This document shows positions 9,568-19,567 of a stretch of 64,000 nt of DNA, one piece after another. Numbering within the stretch: the first letter of the stretch is position 1; every line of letters starts with the position of its first letter. Source of the DNA: Erwinia persicina NBRC 102418 (GTDB lineage: Bacteria > Pseudomonadota > Gammaproteobacteria > Enterobacterales > Enterobacteriaceae); NCBI RefSeq assembly GCF_001571305.1, contig NZ_BCTN01000002.1:310001-374000 (forward strand). The letters run 5' to 3'. The notes below the pieces were generated by a model. That model made no database searches, was not told the DNA's origin, and worked only from the letters and a program-made list of their open reading frames with translations. The translations under genes were made by a program, and so were the position numbers.

Positions 9568-9673
9568 CGCCGATACCAATCACTCACGGAAAGCCCTCGC
9601 TGATTCCCTTATAGTCTTTTCACCGGCCCCAGAGTGGGCTGACACCTGAACTAAACACCTTGAGGGTTTTGCA

Positions 9674-10198
9674 ATGAAAAAATTATTTGCTCTGGTTGTC
9701 GCTGCTACAATGGGTCTGTCTTCTGTTGCTTTCGCTGCTGATACAACGGCTGCACCTGCTGCTACCGCTGCACCGTCTGCTGCTACTACCACGACAACGG
9801 CTCCAGCTCCAGCGAAAGCCTCTGTTAAACACACCAAGCATGTGAAAACGCATAAAAAAGCTGCTGCCCAGAAAGCTCAGGCCGCTAAAAAACATCACAA
9901 AGCGAAAAAAGCAGCCGACCAGAAAGCTCAGGCGGCTAAAAAGCACCACAAAGCCGCTAAAAAACCTGTCGCACAGAATGCTCAGGCCGCTAAAAAACAC
10001 CACAAAGCGGCCACCAAGCCGGTAGCACAGAAAGCTCAGGCCGCTAAAAAGCATCACAAAGCGGCCACCAAACCAGCTGCACAGAAAGCTCAGGCCGCTA
10101 AAAAGCACCACAAAGCCGCTAAAAAACCTGTTGCACAGAAAGCGCAGGCTGCTAAAAAACACCACAAAGCTGTAAAGAAAACCGCACCTAAAGCGTAA
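9674..10198 (+). CDS. asr: Acid shock protein Asr, long repeat-rich form
   Basis: Exported, very basic acid-shock protein. Residues 1-21 are a signal peptide ([21 protein letters not shown]). An Ala/Thr/Pro-rich segment follows to about residue 50. Residues 63-169 are six tandem copies of an 18-residue unit built around [10 protein letters not shown], giving a Lys/His-rich chain without cysteines. At 174 residues it is much longer than E. coli Asr (102), which as I recall has only two such units. Family role: periplasmic protein strongly induced at low pH. RstA box at 9554 and terminator at 10245-10273 frame a single-gene unit with read-through possible into ydgU. Confidence 0.95.
   Translation: MKKLFALVVAATMGLSSVAFAADTTAAPAATAAPSAATTTTTAPAPAKASVKHTKHVKTHKKAAAQKAQAAKKHHKAKKAADQKAQAAKKHHKAAKKPVAQNAQAAKKHHKAATKPVAQKAQAAKKHHKAATKPAAQKAQAAKKHHKAAKKPVAQKAQAAKKHHKAVKKTAPKA
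9860..10180 (+). repeat. Six-copy 54-bp tandem repeat inside asr
   Basis: Six in-frame copies (the first 51 bp, the rest 54 bp) encode units of the form (P/A)(V/A)[13 protein letters not shown](A/T)KK. Copies differ mostly at third codon positions and at the two residues after HHKA, as expected for a coding array that expands by slippage or unequal exchange. Copy number may vary between strains. Confidence 0.9.
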
Positions 10199-10244
10199 GA
10201 CAGACGGACGGGGTGCCCGCCACCCCACGCACATGAATTAACTT

Positions 10245-10273
10245 AAACACCCGGTCTTACCGGGTGTTTCTTT
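10245..10273 (+). terminator. Strong intrinsic terminator after asr
   Basis: AAACACCCGGT/ACCGGGTGTTT is a perfect 11-bp stem with a 3-base loop, followed by CTTT. It lies between asr and ydgU, so ydgU expression would need read-through or its own promoter. Confidence 0.9.
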
Positions 10274-10285
10274 AAGGAGTTTCGG

Positions 10286-10369
10286 ATGATGGTGCGTCGC
10301 TATTTATTCGAAATCATTCTGACTGTTATGATTATCTGTGGGCTGATTGCCGCCAGTTTTTACTTATAA
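10286..10369 (+). CDS. ydgU: Small inner-membrane protein YdgU
   Basis: A 27-codon gene, MMVRRYLFEIILTVMIICGL then IAASFYL, with AAGGAG at 10274-10279. It is one hydrophobic helix after a short positive N-terminus. It resembles E. coli YdgU (27 residues, RYxFExI..I..C.LI.A.FYL), which occupies the same place between asr and ydgD. The first ATG (10286) is 6 bases and the second (10289) 9 bases from the ribosome site; the E. coli protein suggests the second may be the true start. E. coli YdgU rises in acid because of read-through from asr. Its function is unknown. Confidence 0.82.
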   Translation: MMVRRYLFEIILTVMIICGLIAASFYL

Positions 10370-10486
10370 TGGTGGCGTGTAGTGTGCTGATATTTCATAT
10401 TAATCTCCCTTTTCCAGCACTATCCGTCTATAGTTACGTCTCTAAGATAAATACTGATATCCACGCTTTTTCAGCCTGAGAAAAAT

Positions 10487-11293
10487 ATGCGTCTGACCGC
10501 TGTGTTATTGATGGGTTGCCTGGCTTTTTCGTTTTACACACACGCTGATGATGATGAGCGGAGCGCCGCCGACACGAAAACGTTGTTCTTCGGTCAGGAC
10601 GATCGCCTGCCGGTCCGTGATACCGCCTCCGCCCCCTGGGAAGCGATTGGTCAACTGGAAACCGCCAGCGGTAACCTGTGCAGTGCCACGCTGATCGCCC
10701 CTCACCTGGCTCTGACGGCGGGACACTGCCTGCTGGCCCCGCCAGGCAAACTGGACAAGGCCGTGGCGCTGCGTTTTATTTCCAGCGAAAAGGCGGGTTG
10801 GCGTTACGAGATCCATGACATTGAAGCCCGGGTTGACCCGGCTCTGGGGAAAAAACTGAAAGCTGACGGTGATGGCTGGATCGTCCCCGCTTCTGCTGCC
10901 CCCTACGATTTCGGTCTTATCATTCTGCGTAACCCGCCATCGGGTATTACGCCTGTACCGCTGTTTTCCGGTTCGCGAAAAGATCTCACTGCCGCGTTAA
11001 AAATTGCAGAGCGACGGGTGACACAAGCGGGTTATCCGGAAGATCATCTTGATACGCTCTACTCTCACAGCGACTGCCTGATCACCGGCTGGGCACAAAA
11101 AACCGTCCTGTCGCATCAGTGCGATACCCTGCCTGGCGACAGTGGTTCCCCGCTGCTGTTAAAAGTGGATGGCGAGTGGCAGTTGATTGCGGTGCAAAGT
11201 TCGGCCCCGGCAGCCAAAGACCGCTATCTGGCGGACAACCGCGCTATCGCCGTGACCGCGTTCCGGGACAGTCTGGAAGCGCTGGCACAGTAA
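10487..11293 (+). CDS. ydgD: Exported trypsin-like serine protease YdgD
   Basis: 268-residue protease of the S1 family. Residues 1-20 are a signal peptide. The catalytic triad is visible: H80 in [10 protein letters not shown]141 in PYDFGLIIL and S219 in [11 protein letters not shown]. Cysteines C65/C81 and C198/C213 are placed for disulfides, fitting a periplasmic site. The order asr-ydgU-ydgD matches E. coli, where YdgD is also an uncharacterised protease. Substrates are unknown. Start ATG at 10487; the ribosome site is weak (CTGAGAAA). The gap 10370-10486 must hold its promoter, but I see no clear hexamers there. Confidence 0.9.
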   Translation: MRLTAVLLMGCLAFSFYTHADDDERSAADTKTLFFGQDDRLPVRDTASAPWEAIGQLETASGNLCSATLIAPHLALTAGHCLLAPPGKLDKAVALRFISSEKAGWRYEIHDIEARVDPALGKKLKADGDGWIVPASAAPYDFGLIILRNPPSGITPVPLFSGSRKDLTAALKIAERRVTQAGYPEDHLDTLYSHSDCLITGWAQKTVLSHQCDTLPGDSGSPLLLKVDGEWQLIAVQSSAPAAKDRYLADNRAIAVTAFRDSLEALAQ

Positions 11294-11428
11294 AAGACGC
11301 GGGCGATTGCCGCCGCACTGGTGGCACAATAGCACCCGGACAATCCCCTGCGGCTGACCGGGCCGGATAATGATGACGCAACAGACATCCGTCAACGTTG
11401 CCTCCCCGTTCCTCCGGGCAGGCAAAAT

Positions 11429-14400
11429 TTACTGTATCACCTGTTCCATCGCCTGCAGGATGCGTTTTTCTGAGATGGGATAAGGCGTCCCCAGTTGCTG
11501 AGCGAAGAAGCTGACACGCAGCTCTTCAATCATCCAGCGGATGTCCTGAACCTCTTCATCATCCTTACGCTCTGGCGGCAGCTTGTTAAACCACTGCGTC
11601 CAGGCCTGCTGCACGGACTCCACCTTCAGCATCCGCGCCCTGTCGCTGTGCGGATCGACTGCCAGCTTTTCCATCCTGCGTTCAATCGCCTGCAGGTAAC
11701 GCAGCGTGTCACCCAGCCGTTTCCAGCCGTTGCCGGTGACAAAGCCGCGATAGACCAGACCGCTCATCTGCGCTTTGATATCCGACAGCGCCAGCGCCAT
11801 GGTCATATCCACGCGCCCTTTCAGACGCTTATTGATAGCAAAGACTGACGTCAGGATCTGCTCGACCTTTTTGGCGATCTCCACCACCGTATCATTGAGC
11901 TCTGCACGTACTTTATCCTGCAGCCGTGTGTAGCCCTGTTCCTGCCAGGTAGGGCCACCGGCCTCAGCAATCAGTTTATCGACGCCACAGGCAATACAGT
12001 CATCAATCAGATCCAGTACTTTGCCGTAGGGGTTAAAATAGAGTCCCAGCTTGGCTTTATTCGGTAACTTTTCGTGCAGGTATTTAATCGGCGAGGGAAT
12101 ATTCAGCAGCAACAGGCGTCGTTGCCCGCGCCACATCGCTTTTTGCTGTTCATGCTGAGAGTCGAACAGGCGGATAGCCACGCTGTCCTTTTCATCCACC
12201 AGAGCGGGCCAGGCCTTCACGCTGTAACTGCCACGCTTCTGCTCAAAGTGGTCGGGCAGGTCGCCAAAGCTCCAGAGATGGAGCCCACTCTGCTCCAGAC
12301 CGTCATCTGCCACCTGGGACAGCGTTTCCTGTACCTTGCCTTTCAGCTGCAGTTTTAACGCCGAAAGGTCTTTGCCTTCTGCCAGCCTGCGATTATTTTC
12401 ATCGACGATACGGAAGGTCATTTTAAGATGATCGGGCACCTGTTCCCACTGCCAGGCATCACGATCCAGCGTCAAGCCTGACATCCGGCGGAATTCACGC
12501 TCCAGGGCGTCAAGCAGTGACATCGCCAGCGGCGTCACACGACCGAGAAAAGCATCCGCATAATTGGGCGCAGGAACAAAGTTACGGCGTAACGGTTTCG
12601 GCAGCGATTTGATCAGGGCAATCACCAGCTCACGACGCACGCCCGGGATCTGCCATTCAAAACCTTTTTCCTCGACCTGGTTGAGCAGCGGCAGCGGCAC
12701 GTATACCGTCACCCCGTCAGCGTCAGCCCCCGGTTCAAACTGGTAGCTCAGGCGCAGCTTGAGATTGCCCTGATGCCAGAAGTTGGGGTAATCAAGCTTG
12801 CTGACGTTCTCCGCGCCCTGCTTAATCAGCATTTCCCGGGCAAAGTTCAGGCGCTCAGGCTCTTCACGACTGGCAGTTTTCCACCAGTTATCAAAATGCC
12901 GGGCGGAGATCACCTCGGCGCCAATGCGCCGATCGTAAAACTCAAACAGCGTTTCATCATCGACCAGAATATCGCGCCGGCGTGACTTATGTTCCAGCTC
13001 CTCAACCTCTGCACGCAGTTTCAGGTTGGCCCTGAAGAACGCGTGACGCGTCTGCCAGTCACCCTCAACCAGCGCATGGCGAATAAACAGCTCACGCGAC
13101 AGCACCGGGTCAATCGGGCCATAGTTCACCTTACGTGCCGCCACGATCGGCAGACCGTAAAGCGTCACTTTTTCAGTGGCCATCACCGCCCCCTGGGCTT
13201 TCTCCCAGTGAGGCTCACTGTAACTGCGCTTGAGCAGGTGCTGTGCGACCGGTTCGATCCATTCCGGTTCGATACGGGCGGCAATGCGCCCCCAGAGGCG
13301 GCTGGTTTCTACCAGTTCAGCCACCATCGTCCACTTCGGCGGCTTTTTAAACAGACCTGATCCCGGGAAAATGGCAAAGCGGGCGTTACGCGCGCCGGTA
13401 AACTCCTGCTTGTCGGCATCTTTCTGTCCGATATGCGACAGTAAACCGGTGAGCAGCGCCGTATGGATCTCCCGTATTTCAGCCGGTTCACTGTTGACCG
13501 GCAGGCCCAGTTCCCGAACCACCTGGCGCAGCTGCGTGTAAATATCCTGCCATTCACGTACCCGCAGGTAGTTCAGGTAGTCCGTTTTACATAAGCGACG
13601 GAAGTGGCTGGATGACAGCGCTTTTTGCTGTTCCTGCACGTAATTCCACAGGTTCACAAAGGCAATAAAGTCCGAGTCTTTATCGGCAAAGCGCTGATGC
13701 TTCTCGTCCGAGGCCTGCTTTTTCTCTGCAGGACGTTCGCGCGGATCCTGAATAGACAGCGCGGCGGTGATGATCATCACCTCACGCACACAGCCATATC
13801 TCTGCGCTTCCAGCACCATTTTCGCCAGGCGGGGGTCAACGGGCAGCTGCGCCAGCGACCGTCCTGAGGGCGTCAGTTCATAGTGCTGGTTTTCCCGCAG
13901 GGTGATGGCCCCCAGTTCTTCCAGCAGGCGCACGCCATCCTGGATATTACGCGGGTCGGGCGCTTCGACAAACGGGAAGGCAGCAATGTCGCCCAACCCC
14001 AGCGCGGTCATCTGTAAGATCACCGATGCCAGGTTGGTACGCAAAATTTCCGGGTCGGTAAACGCCGGCCGGCTGAGGAAATCATTCTCGTCATACAGGC
14101 GAATACAGATGCCTTCTGAAACACGGCCGCAGCGTCCTTTACGCTGGTTAGCGGAGGCCTGAGAGATTGGCTCAATCGGCAGCCGCTGCACCTTCGTACG
14201 GAAGCTGTAGCGGCTGATACGCGCCGTACCCGGGTCGATTACATATTTGATGCCTGGTACGGTCAGCGAGGTTTCTGCCACGTTGGTCGCCAGCACGATG
14301 CGCCGCCCGACGTGAGACTGAAACACACGGTTCTGCTCGGCGTTGGACAGGCGGGCAAAGAGCGGCAGCACTTCCGTATGCGGCAGGTCGCGCTTCATCA

Positions 14401-15328
14401 GTGCATCTGCCGTATCGCGGATTTCCCGCTCGCCGCTCATAAAGATCAGAATATCGCCGCGGCTTTCCTGGCCCAGTTCATCCACCGCATCGAAAATAGC
14501 CTGCAGCTGATCGCGGTCGGTATCTTCAGCATCTTCCACCACCGGGCGGTAGCGCACTTCGACCGGATAGGTACGCCCGGATACTTCAATTACGGGCGCA
14601 TTATGGAAATGGCGTGAAAAACGCTGCGGATCGATCGTCGCCGAGGTAATAATCACTTTCAGATCGGGACGCCGGGGCAGCAACTCGCGCAGGTACCCCA
14701 GCAGGAAATCGATGTTCAGGCTGCGTTCATGCGCTTCGTCGATAATGATGGTGTCGTACTGCATCAGCAGGCGATCCTGCTGGATCTCCGCCAGCAGGAT
14801 ACCGTCGGTCATCAGTTTGACCTGGGTGGTCTCACCGACCTGATCGTTAAAGCGCACCTTATAGCCGACGCAGCCGCCTAACGAGGTTTCCAGTTCGGCC
14901 GCAATGCGATCGGCAACGGTTCGCGCCGCCAGGCGTCGGGGTTGCGTATGGCCAATCAGCCCACGGATACCCCGCCCCAGCTCCATACAGATCTTCGGCA
15001 GCTGAGTGGTTTTACCGGAACCGGTTTCCCCGGCCACAATCACCACCTGGTGATCGCGTATCGCCTCTGCGATGTCCTGCTTCTTCTGGCTGACAGGCAG
15101 ATTTTCCGGATAGCGGATAGTCGGCGTAGCGGCACGGCGGGCGTTGATGCGCTGCTCTGCCGCTGCGATATCCCCTTCCAGCGTCTCGATAAGTGCCTGG
15201 AGGGACGCGGGGTTTTTTATTTTTTTTGCCCCGTGCAGGCGGCGCTGCAGACGCTGGCGGTCGCGCAGCATCAGCGTATCCAGCCGGGTAAAGAGCGGCG
15301 TCAGGGCAGAATGTGGCATGTCAGACAT
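11429..15328 (-). CDS. hrpA: DEAH-box ATP-dependent RNA helicase HrpA
   Basis: Large ribosome-associated RNA helicase that resolves stalled or collided ribosomes. Motif I GETGSGKT, motif II DEAH, motif III SAT and motif VI QRKGRCGR are all present in the N-terminal helicase core. They are followed by winged-helix/HA2 and OB regions and a long C-terminal DUF3418 domain. I use ATG at 15328 (MSDMPHSALTPLF...), giving 1299 residues, nearly equal to E. coli HrpA (1300). The frame stays open upstream to a GTG at 15418, but those 30 extra residues (MVVCATLRKI...) have no family match. Transcribed toward ydgD. Confidence 0.96.
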   Translation of the reverse strand: MSDMPHSALTPLFTRLDTLMLRDRQRLQRRLHGAKKIKNPASLQALIETLEGDIAAAEQRINARRAATPTIRYPENLPVSQKKQDIAEAIRDHQVVIVAGETGSGKTTQLPKICMELGRGIRGLIGHTQPRRLAARTVADRIAAELETSLGGCVGYKVRFNDQVGETTQVKLMTDGILLAEIQQDRLLMQYDTIIIDEAHERSLNIDFLLGYLRELLPRRPDLKVIITSATIDPQRFSRHFHNAPVIEVSGRTYPVEVRYRPVVEDAEDTDRDQLQAIFDAVDELGQESRGDILIFMSGEREIRDTADALMKRDLPHTEVLPLFARLSNAEQNRVFQSHVGRRIVLATNVAETSLTVPGIKYVIDPGTARISRYSFRTKVQRLPIEPISQASANQRKGRCGRVSEGICIRLYDENDFLSRPAFTDPEILRTNLASVILQMTALGLGDIAAFPFVEAPDPRNIQDGVRLLEELGAITLRENQHYELTPSGRSLAQLPVDPRLAKMVLEAQRYGCVREVMIITAALSIQDPRERPAEKKQASDEKHQRFADKDSDFIAFVNLWNYVQEQQKALSSSHFRRLCKTDYLNYLRVREWQDIYTQLRQVVRELGLPVNSEPAEIREIHTALLTGLLSHIGQKDADKQEFTGARNARFAIFPGSGLFKKPPKWTMVAELVETSRLWGRIAARIEPEWIEPVAQHLLKRSYSEPHWEKAQGAVMATEKVTLYGLPIVAARKVNYGPIDPVLSRELFIRHALVEGDWQTRHAFFRANLKLRAEVEELEHKSRRRDILVDDETLFEFYDRRIGAEVISARHFDNWWKTASREEPERLNFAREMLIKQGAENVSKLDYPNFWHQGNLKLRLSYQFEPGADADGVTVYVPLPLLNQVEEKGFEWQIPGVRRELVIALIKSLPKPLRRNFVPAPNYADAFLGRVTPLAMSLLDALEREFRRMSGLTLDRDAWQWEQVPDHLKMTFRIVDENNRRLAEGKDLSALKLQLKGKVQETLSQVADDGLEQSGLHLWSFGDLPDHFEQKRGSYSVKAWPALVDEKDSVAIRLFDSQHEQQKAMWRGQRRLLLLNIPSPIKYLHEKLPNKAKLGLYFNPYGKVLDLIDDCIACGVDKLIAEAGGPTWQEQGYTRLQDKVRAELNDTVVEIAKKVEQILTSVFAINKRLKGRVDMTMALALSDIKAQMSGLVYRGFVTGNGWKRLGDTLRYLQAIERRMEKLAVDPHSDRARMLKVESVQQAWTQWFNKLPPERKDDEEVQDIRWMIEELRVSFFAQQLGTPYPISEKRILQAMEQVIQ

Positions 15329-15545
15329 GGTAGTAAAACTCGCTTTGTCGCCGTTAAAAGGGGCAACATGGATTAAACAGGGGATCAGAATTTTGCGTAG
15401 TGTAGCACAGACAACCACTTAGCGTTTTATCTGCCCCCGGCGTCTTATTCAATATTTTCGAACATTGATATCGAAAACTCGCACTTACACTGTCCGGCAT
15501 TTATCCGTAGAGTGTCTTCCATTGAGCGGAACGTTATCCGCATGA

Positions 15546-16169
<624 letters not shown>

Positions 16170-16180
16170 TAGCGTTCGAA

Positions 16181-16233
16181 CAGGTTGAGCTTACCCTCCT
16201 CAACCTGCGTGGTGGCACTGTGTCGGTGCCACC
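16181..16233. terminator. Two hairpins between convergent azoR and ydbL
   Basis: CAGGTTGAG/CTCAACCTG (16181-16207, 9-bp stem) is followed by GGTGGCAC/GTGCCACC (16211-16233, 8-bp stem). Both are perfect and symmetric, so they can act on transcripts from either side. Neither has a strong T-run. Confidence 0.6.
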
Positions 16234-16234
16234 G

Positions 16235-16558
16235 CTACTTCTGTAACCACTGACCGTTGATTCCCCGTACATACTCCCCTGTTTTCGCCCGCTCTATCAG
16301 CTTTTTACCGGCAATACCGGCCACTTCGCGCGTGCTGAGGTTATTTTGCTGCGCCAGTCGTTGATACTGATGTTCACGTCCTTCATTAATTTGCTTCACC
16401 AGCGTCAGGGTTTCCGCATCCTGCTGTACGGCGGCAATATAGCCATTCAGCGTTTCCCCTACCCGCCCCTGTTGCCGCGCCTGATCGAGCGTCAGCGCCA
16501 TCGCCGCTGATGACATCAGCAGACAACCCAGCAGTATGCCGCAGTAAAGTCGTTTCAT
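16235..16558 (-). CDS. ydbL: Periplasmic DUF1318 protein YdbL
   Basis: 107-residue exported protein; residues 1-21 are a signal peptide ending in AMA. The mature part carries the DUF1318 pattern: 'ARQQGRVGETLNGYIA', then 'QNNLS..EVA.IAGKKL' and a C-terminal 'RAKTGEYVRGINGQWL'. In E. coli YdbL acts with YdbH and YnbE, limiting YnbE multimerisation so that the YdbH-YnbE phospholipid bridge forms properly. It is the last gene of ydbH-ynbE-ydbL, 13 bases after ynbE. Confidence 0.93.
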   Translation of the reverse strand: MKRLYCGILLGCLLMSSAAMALTLDQARQQGRVGETLNGYIAAVQQDAETLTLVKQINEGREHQYQRLAQQNNLSTREVAGIAGKKLIERAKTGEYVRGINGQWLQK

Positions 16559-16571
16559 GGTGGCACTCTCC

Positions 16572-16763
16572 TCAGAACAACCCGCTCTGGTTTTTTAATA
16601 ACGCTTCCACGTCTTTATCCACCTTGATATGAATTTCATGTTCAATTTTGACATTCATATTGATGGTGATCGGTTCTTTCGGCGCGGCCAACTCAATGCG
16701 GGGGATACACCCACAGAGCAGGATCGCAACGCTGGCGATCCACAGGTTAGTCAGGGCTTTCAT
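16572..16763 (-). CDS. ynbE: Outer-membrane lipoprotein YnbE
   Basis: 63-residue lipoprotein. ATG at 16763 gives MKALTNLWIASVAILLCGC, whose lipobox LCGC places the lipidated cysteine at C19; longer open-frame starts would bury the signal peptide. The rest (PRIELAAPKEPITINMNVK...) matches YnbE closely and predicts amphipathic beta strands. YnbE multimerises and extends the YdbH bridge to the outer membrane. It overlaps the end of ydbH by 17 bases, so translation is probably coupled. Confidence 0.93.
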   Translation of the reverse strand: MKALTNLWIASVAILLCGCIPRIELAAPKEPITINMNVKIEHEIHIKVDKDVEALLKNQSGLF

Positions 16764-19386
16764 CACTGGTTTCCTTTTGCGACGGCAGGGTGGCATTCTG
16801 TTCCACCCACGATTGCAGGTTATCGCCAAAGCGCAGGCTCCGCCAGAGCTGGAACAGATTTTCCTGCTGCGTGTAATTGAGCGAAACCCGCTGATTTCTT
16901 TGATTGAAACGGCTGGTGCCATCCACTTTGGCGGCCATATTCATCACCCCGAGATTATCGAGGTCAAGGGTGGCCCAACTGCGGGAAATTTCCATATAGC
17001 GCAGCCAGTCGATAGCCAACCCGGCGGCCATATTATTGCTGCTGATGGCATCAGCCATGTCTTTATCCATACGCACGGTCAGCGGCCCGTTGTTGGCCAC
17101 CCAGCCATCTTTAATCAGCCAGCGGGAGTTGTTCAGCCACAGCGGCAGCGCACCGTTGATATGACCGGACATCGCTACCTGCTTCAGCTTCATGGCGGTG
17201 ACCAGCTCCGACAGGCTGAGGTGCGTTACTTTGATGGTCGCGACTTCTGTCTGCGGCATCTGCAGGCTGGCAAGACTGAGTGTGCCCCCTAACAGATCCA
17301 GGCTGACGTCGCTTAACGTTAGCGGATAACGCTCGCTCCAGGGATACCAGCCCTGCAGATCTGCCGCAATATTCTGCATGGCAAACTGGTTTTTAATCTC
17401 CCGGATACGCAGCGATACCGGGCCACGGGCCCCAAAATACCAGCGATGATCTTCAAGGCGGAAAGGCAATGAGAAATCGACGCCATCAAATTCATTGTCC
17501 GGCAGCAGTGCGCTACCGTTGCTGACCAGCCAGTGCCCACCCGCTTTCAGCCCCTGATCGCTCGCGGCTGAGAACGCCACCTGGGCTTTCAGCGTCCCTC
17601 CCTGAATGGCCAGCTTGAGGTCAGGGCTGATCAGCGGCTGAAATACCGTCAACGGTTGCTCCGGCCACCACATCTGGCCGCGCAAGCGGTCGCCATCCCA
17701 GCGACCGTTCACCTGCACCGGGCCTATCCGCTTCGCCTGCAGGCTGCCACGGAACAGGAACCACGCGGGATCGCGCCCCTTCACCACCAGCTTCAGTGTC
17801 GAGGGAGGCAGGTAGCCTCCACCACCAAAGCGGGTGTCTTTCGCTTTAAGTTTAAGCTGTCCGTTAAAGGAGGGCGCATCCGGATCTCGCTGCCAGCGGA
17901 TCGGCGTGTCCAGCGACAGCCTCGGAGCAGACATGGTGACGCTGCCGTAGGCCAGCCGATCGAAGCCGGTGGACAACGACGAGAGTTCAATTAACCGATC
18001 CTGCCAGCGCCCGTGACCTTTGACATCCCATCTGGCCGCCAGCGGCATCAGATAGCCATCGCCCCAGTAACGCCACAGCCACTGGCCTTTATCCGGCCAG
18101 AATGCCTTGGCACGTCCGTCCAGGTGCAGGCGAAAACGTCCCGTTTCTGCATCATGAGCGCTGAGAATGGCCTGCAGGCGGCCCTCGATCCCGGCAGAGG
18201 AGATCGAAACGCCCGCCAGCGGCCAGCGAGCCTCATCCACCTCCAGCGTGGACAGCAGTCGCCCTTTCATCCGCAGTAACGCACCCGGCCGCATCAGCAC
18301 CTGCGGGTCGAGCAGCGGCCCCTGAAGCTCCCCGGGCAGGCCGGCAAAAAATTGCAGTCTGTCCAGTTTGCTCTCCCCAGTCAGACGAAACGGCAGCTGG
18401 CTGTTGACCCAGTCCAGACGACCGGGGCCCAGAGAGAGCACCACATTGCCTTTGCCCCCGCGACCCTGAGTCAGCATATTGAAGCGGCCCGCCACTTCCG
18501 TTGCCGCCAGCCCCTGCGTCCAGCCGTCGGCCGTTAAGGCGAAACCGCCAGAGAGCGGCTGTCCGGCCCATGGCCAGTTCCACCGCCCCTCACGGACTGA
18601 AACTCGTTCGCGGGTAATATGCCAGGGCAACGTCAGCAGCGGCTCAGGCTGTCTGCTGGCCGTTACCACCAACGATCCCTGCTGCTGCTGCCAGCTTAAT
18701 TTAAGATGCAATGGGTCCGGCACGGCAGTCAGCGCCAGATCGCCCTCCAGCGCCCCGTTTTCAGGCACCGTATCGGGGATCGCTGGCAGGGTCAGCGTAC
18801 CGCTCAGTCTGACGGGTTCAGGCACGCCAGGGGCCTGCAGGGTAACCGTGTTCAGCGCCAGCTGCTGCCCGTTAAGTTCGGCATCCAGCGACAGATTTTT
18901 ACCCTGATAACGCAGGTGCTGCCGACGGGGATCCAGTTCGAGCTGGAGCTGACCGGCCCAGGTCTGCCAGGGGTCAATGCTTAACTGCCCGACGGTGACA
19001 CGGGCGGCAGGTAGCAACTGCTGCCACTGCGCCAGCGTGCGCGGTGCGCTGTCGTCGTCTGCAGTTGCCAGCTCGCTGGCACAGGCCGAGCGTAGGGTCG
19101 CCGTATCAACGGCAAGCTGCCAGCGCCCCTGGCGATAGCCGAGCGTCACACCCTGCACATCGGCCAGTTCACAGTCGCCGGCGTAGTAATGGATACCCGG
19201 CAGATGCAGCGCACCCTTGCGCCAGCGGGGATTACCATCAAGCGAGATGGTGGTATTGGCAGGCAGCCAGATGCCCGCCAGACGGGGAAGCCACTGGCTG
19301 ATGGTCAGATAAGTACCGATCAGCAGCAGGGCTGTGACGATCAGTACCGCAAGCGTAATTTTCCAGCCCCGGTTCATGGCTGCCAC
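16747..19386 (-). CDS. ydbH: AsmA-like intermembrane phospholipid transport protein YdbH
   Basis: 879-residue protein (the same length as in E. coli) anchored in the inner membrane by the hydrophobic segment at about residues 10-32, with a long periplasmic beta-rich repeat region. It belongs to the AsmA-like group with TamB and YhdP, which carry phospholipids to the outer membrane in partly redundant fashion. The C-terminal DUF2125-like part (about residues 640-850) contacts YnbE in E. coli. ATG at 19386 (MAAMNRGW) or the internal ATG at residue 4 could both serve. First gene of ydbH-ynbE-ydbL, divergent from ldhA. Confidence 0.95.
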   Translation of the reverse strand: MAAMNRGWKITLAVLIVTALLLIGTYLTISQWLPRLAGIWLPANTTISLDGNPRWRKGALHLPGIHYYAGDCELADVQGVTLGYRQGRWQLAVDTATLRSACASELATADDDSAPRTLAQWQQLLPAARVTVGQLSIDPWQTWAGQLQLELDPRRQHLRYQGKNLSLDAELNGQQLALNTVTLQAPGVPEPVRLSGTLTLPAIPDTVPENGALEGDLALTAVPDPLHLKLSWQQQQGSLVVTASRQPEPLLTLPWHITRERVSVREGRWNWPWAGQPLSGGFALTADGWTQGLAATEVAGRFNMLTQGRGGKGNVVLSLGPGRLDWVNSQLPFRLTGESKLDRLQFFAGLPGELQGPLLDPQVLMRPGALLRMKGRLLSTLEVDEARWPLAGVSISSAGIEGRLQAILSAHDAETGRFRLHLDGRAKAFWPDKGQWLWRYWGDGYLMPLAARWDVKGHGRWQDRLIELSSLSTGFDRLAYGSVTMSAPRLSLDTPIRWQRDPDAPSFNGQLKLKAKDTRFGGGGYLPPSTLKLVVKGRDPAWFLFRGSLQAKRIGPVQVNGRWDGDRLRGQMWWPEQPLTVFQPLISPDLKLAIQGGTLKAQVAFSAASDQGLKAGGHWLVSNGSALLPDNEFDGVDFSLPFRLEDHRWYFGARGPVSLRIREIKNQFAMQNIAADLQGWYPWSERYPLTLSDVSLDLLGGTLSLASLQMPQTEVATIKVTHLSLSELVTAMKLKQVAMSGHINGALPLWLNNSRWLIKDGWVANNGPLTVRMDKDMADAISSNNMAAGLAIDWLRYMEISRSWATLDLDNLGVMNMAAKVDGTSRFNQRNQRVSLNYTQQENLFQLWRSLRFGDNLQSWVEQNATLPSQKETSDESPD

Positions 19387-19567
19387 ATCCTGTTCACTCC
19401 GTGATTATCCTGTGAATGATGGCACGGAAAGCCAGCAGGGTGAAGTTTTTCACCATTAATCAATCGATTCGCTGTTTTTTACATCAGCTAACCGCTCAGC
19501 CCCTCCCGCAGGGGAGATAAGTTGTTACACTGCTGTATTACTTACGCACGGCTAAAGGAAAACGGCG

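Noticed and set aside
9860-10180. Regular 54-bp repeats resembling an array
   Set aside because: They are in frame, encode the Asr Lys/His units, vary at third positions and have no unique spacers, so not CRISPR.
15329-15418. N-terminal extension of HrpA from GTG 15418
   Set aside because: The 30 residues do not match the HrpA family, whose length is reached from ATG 15328.
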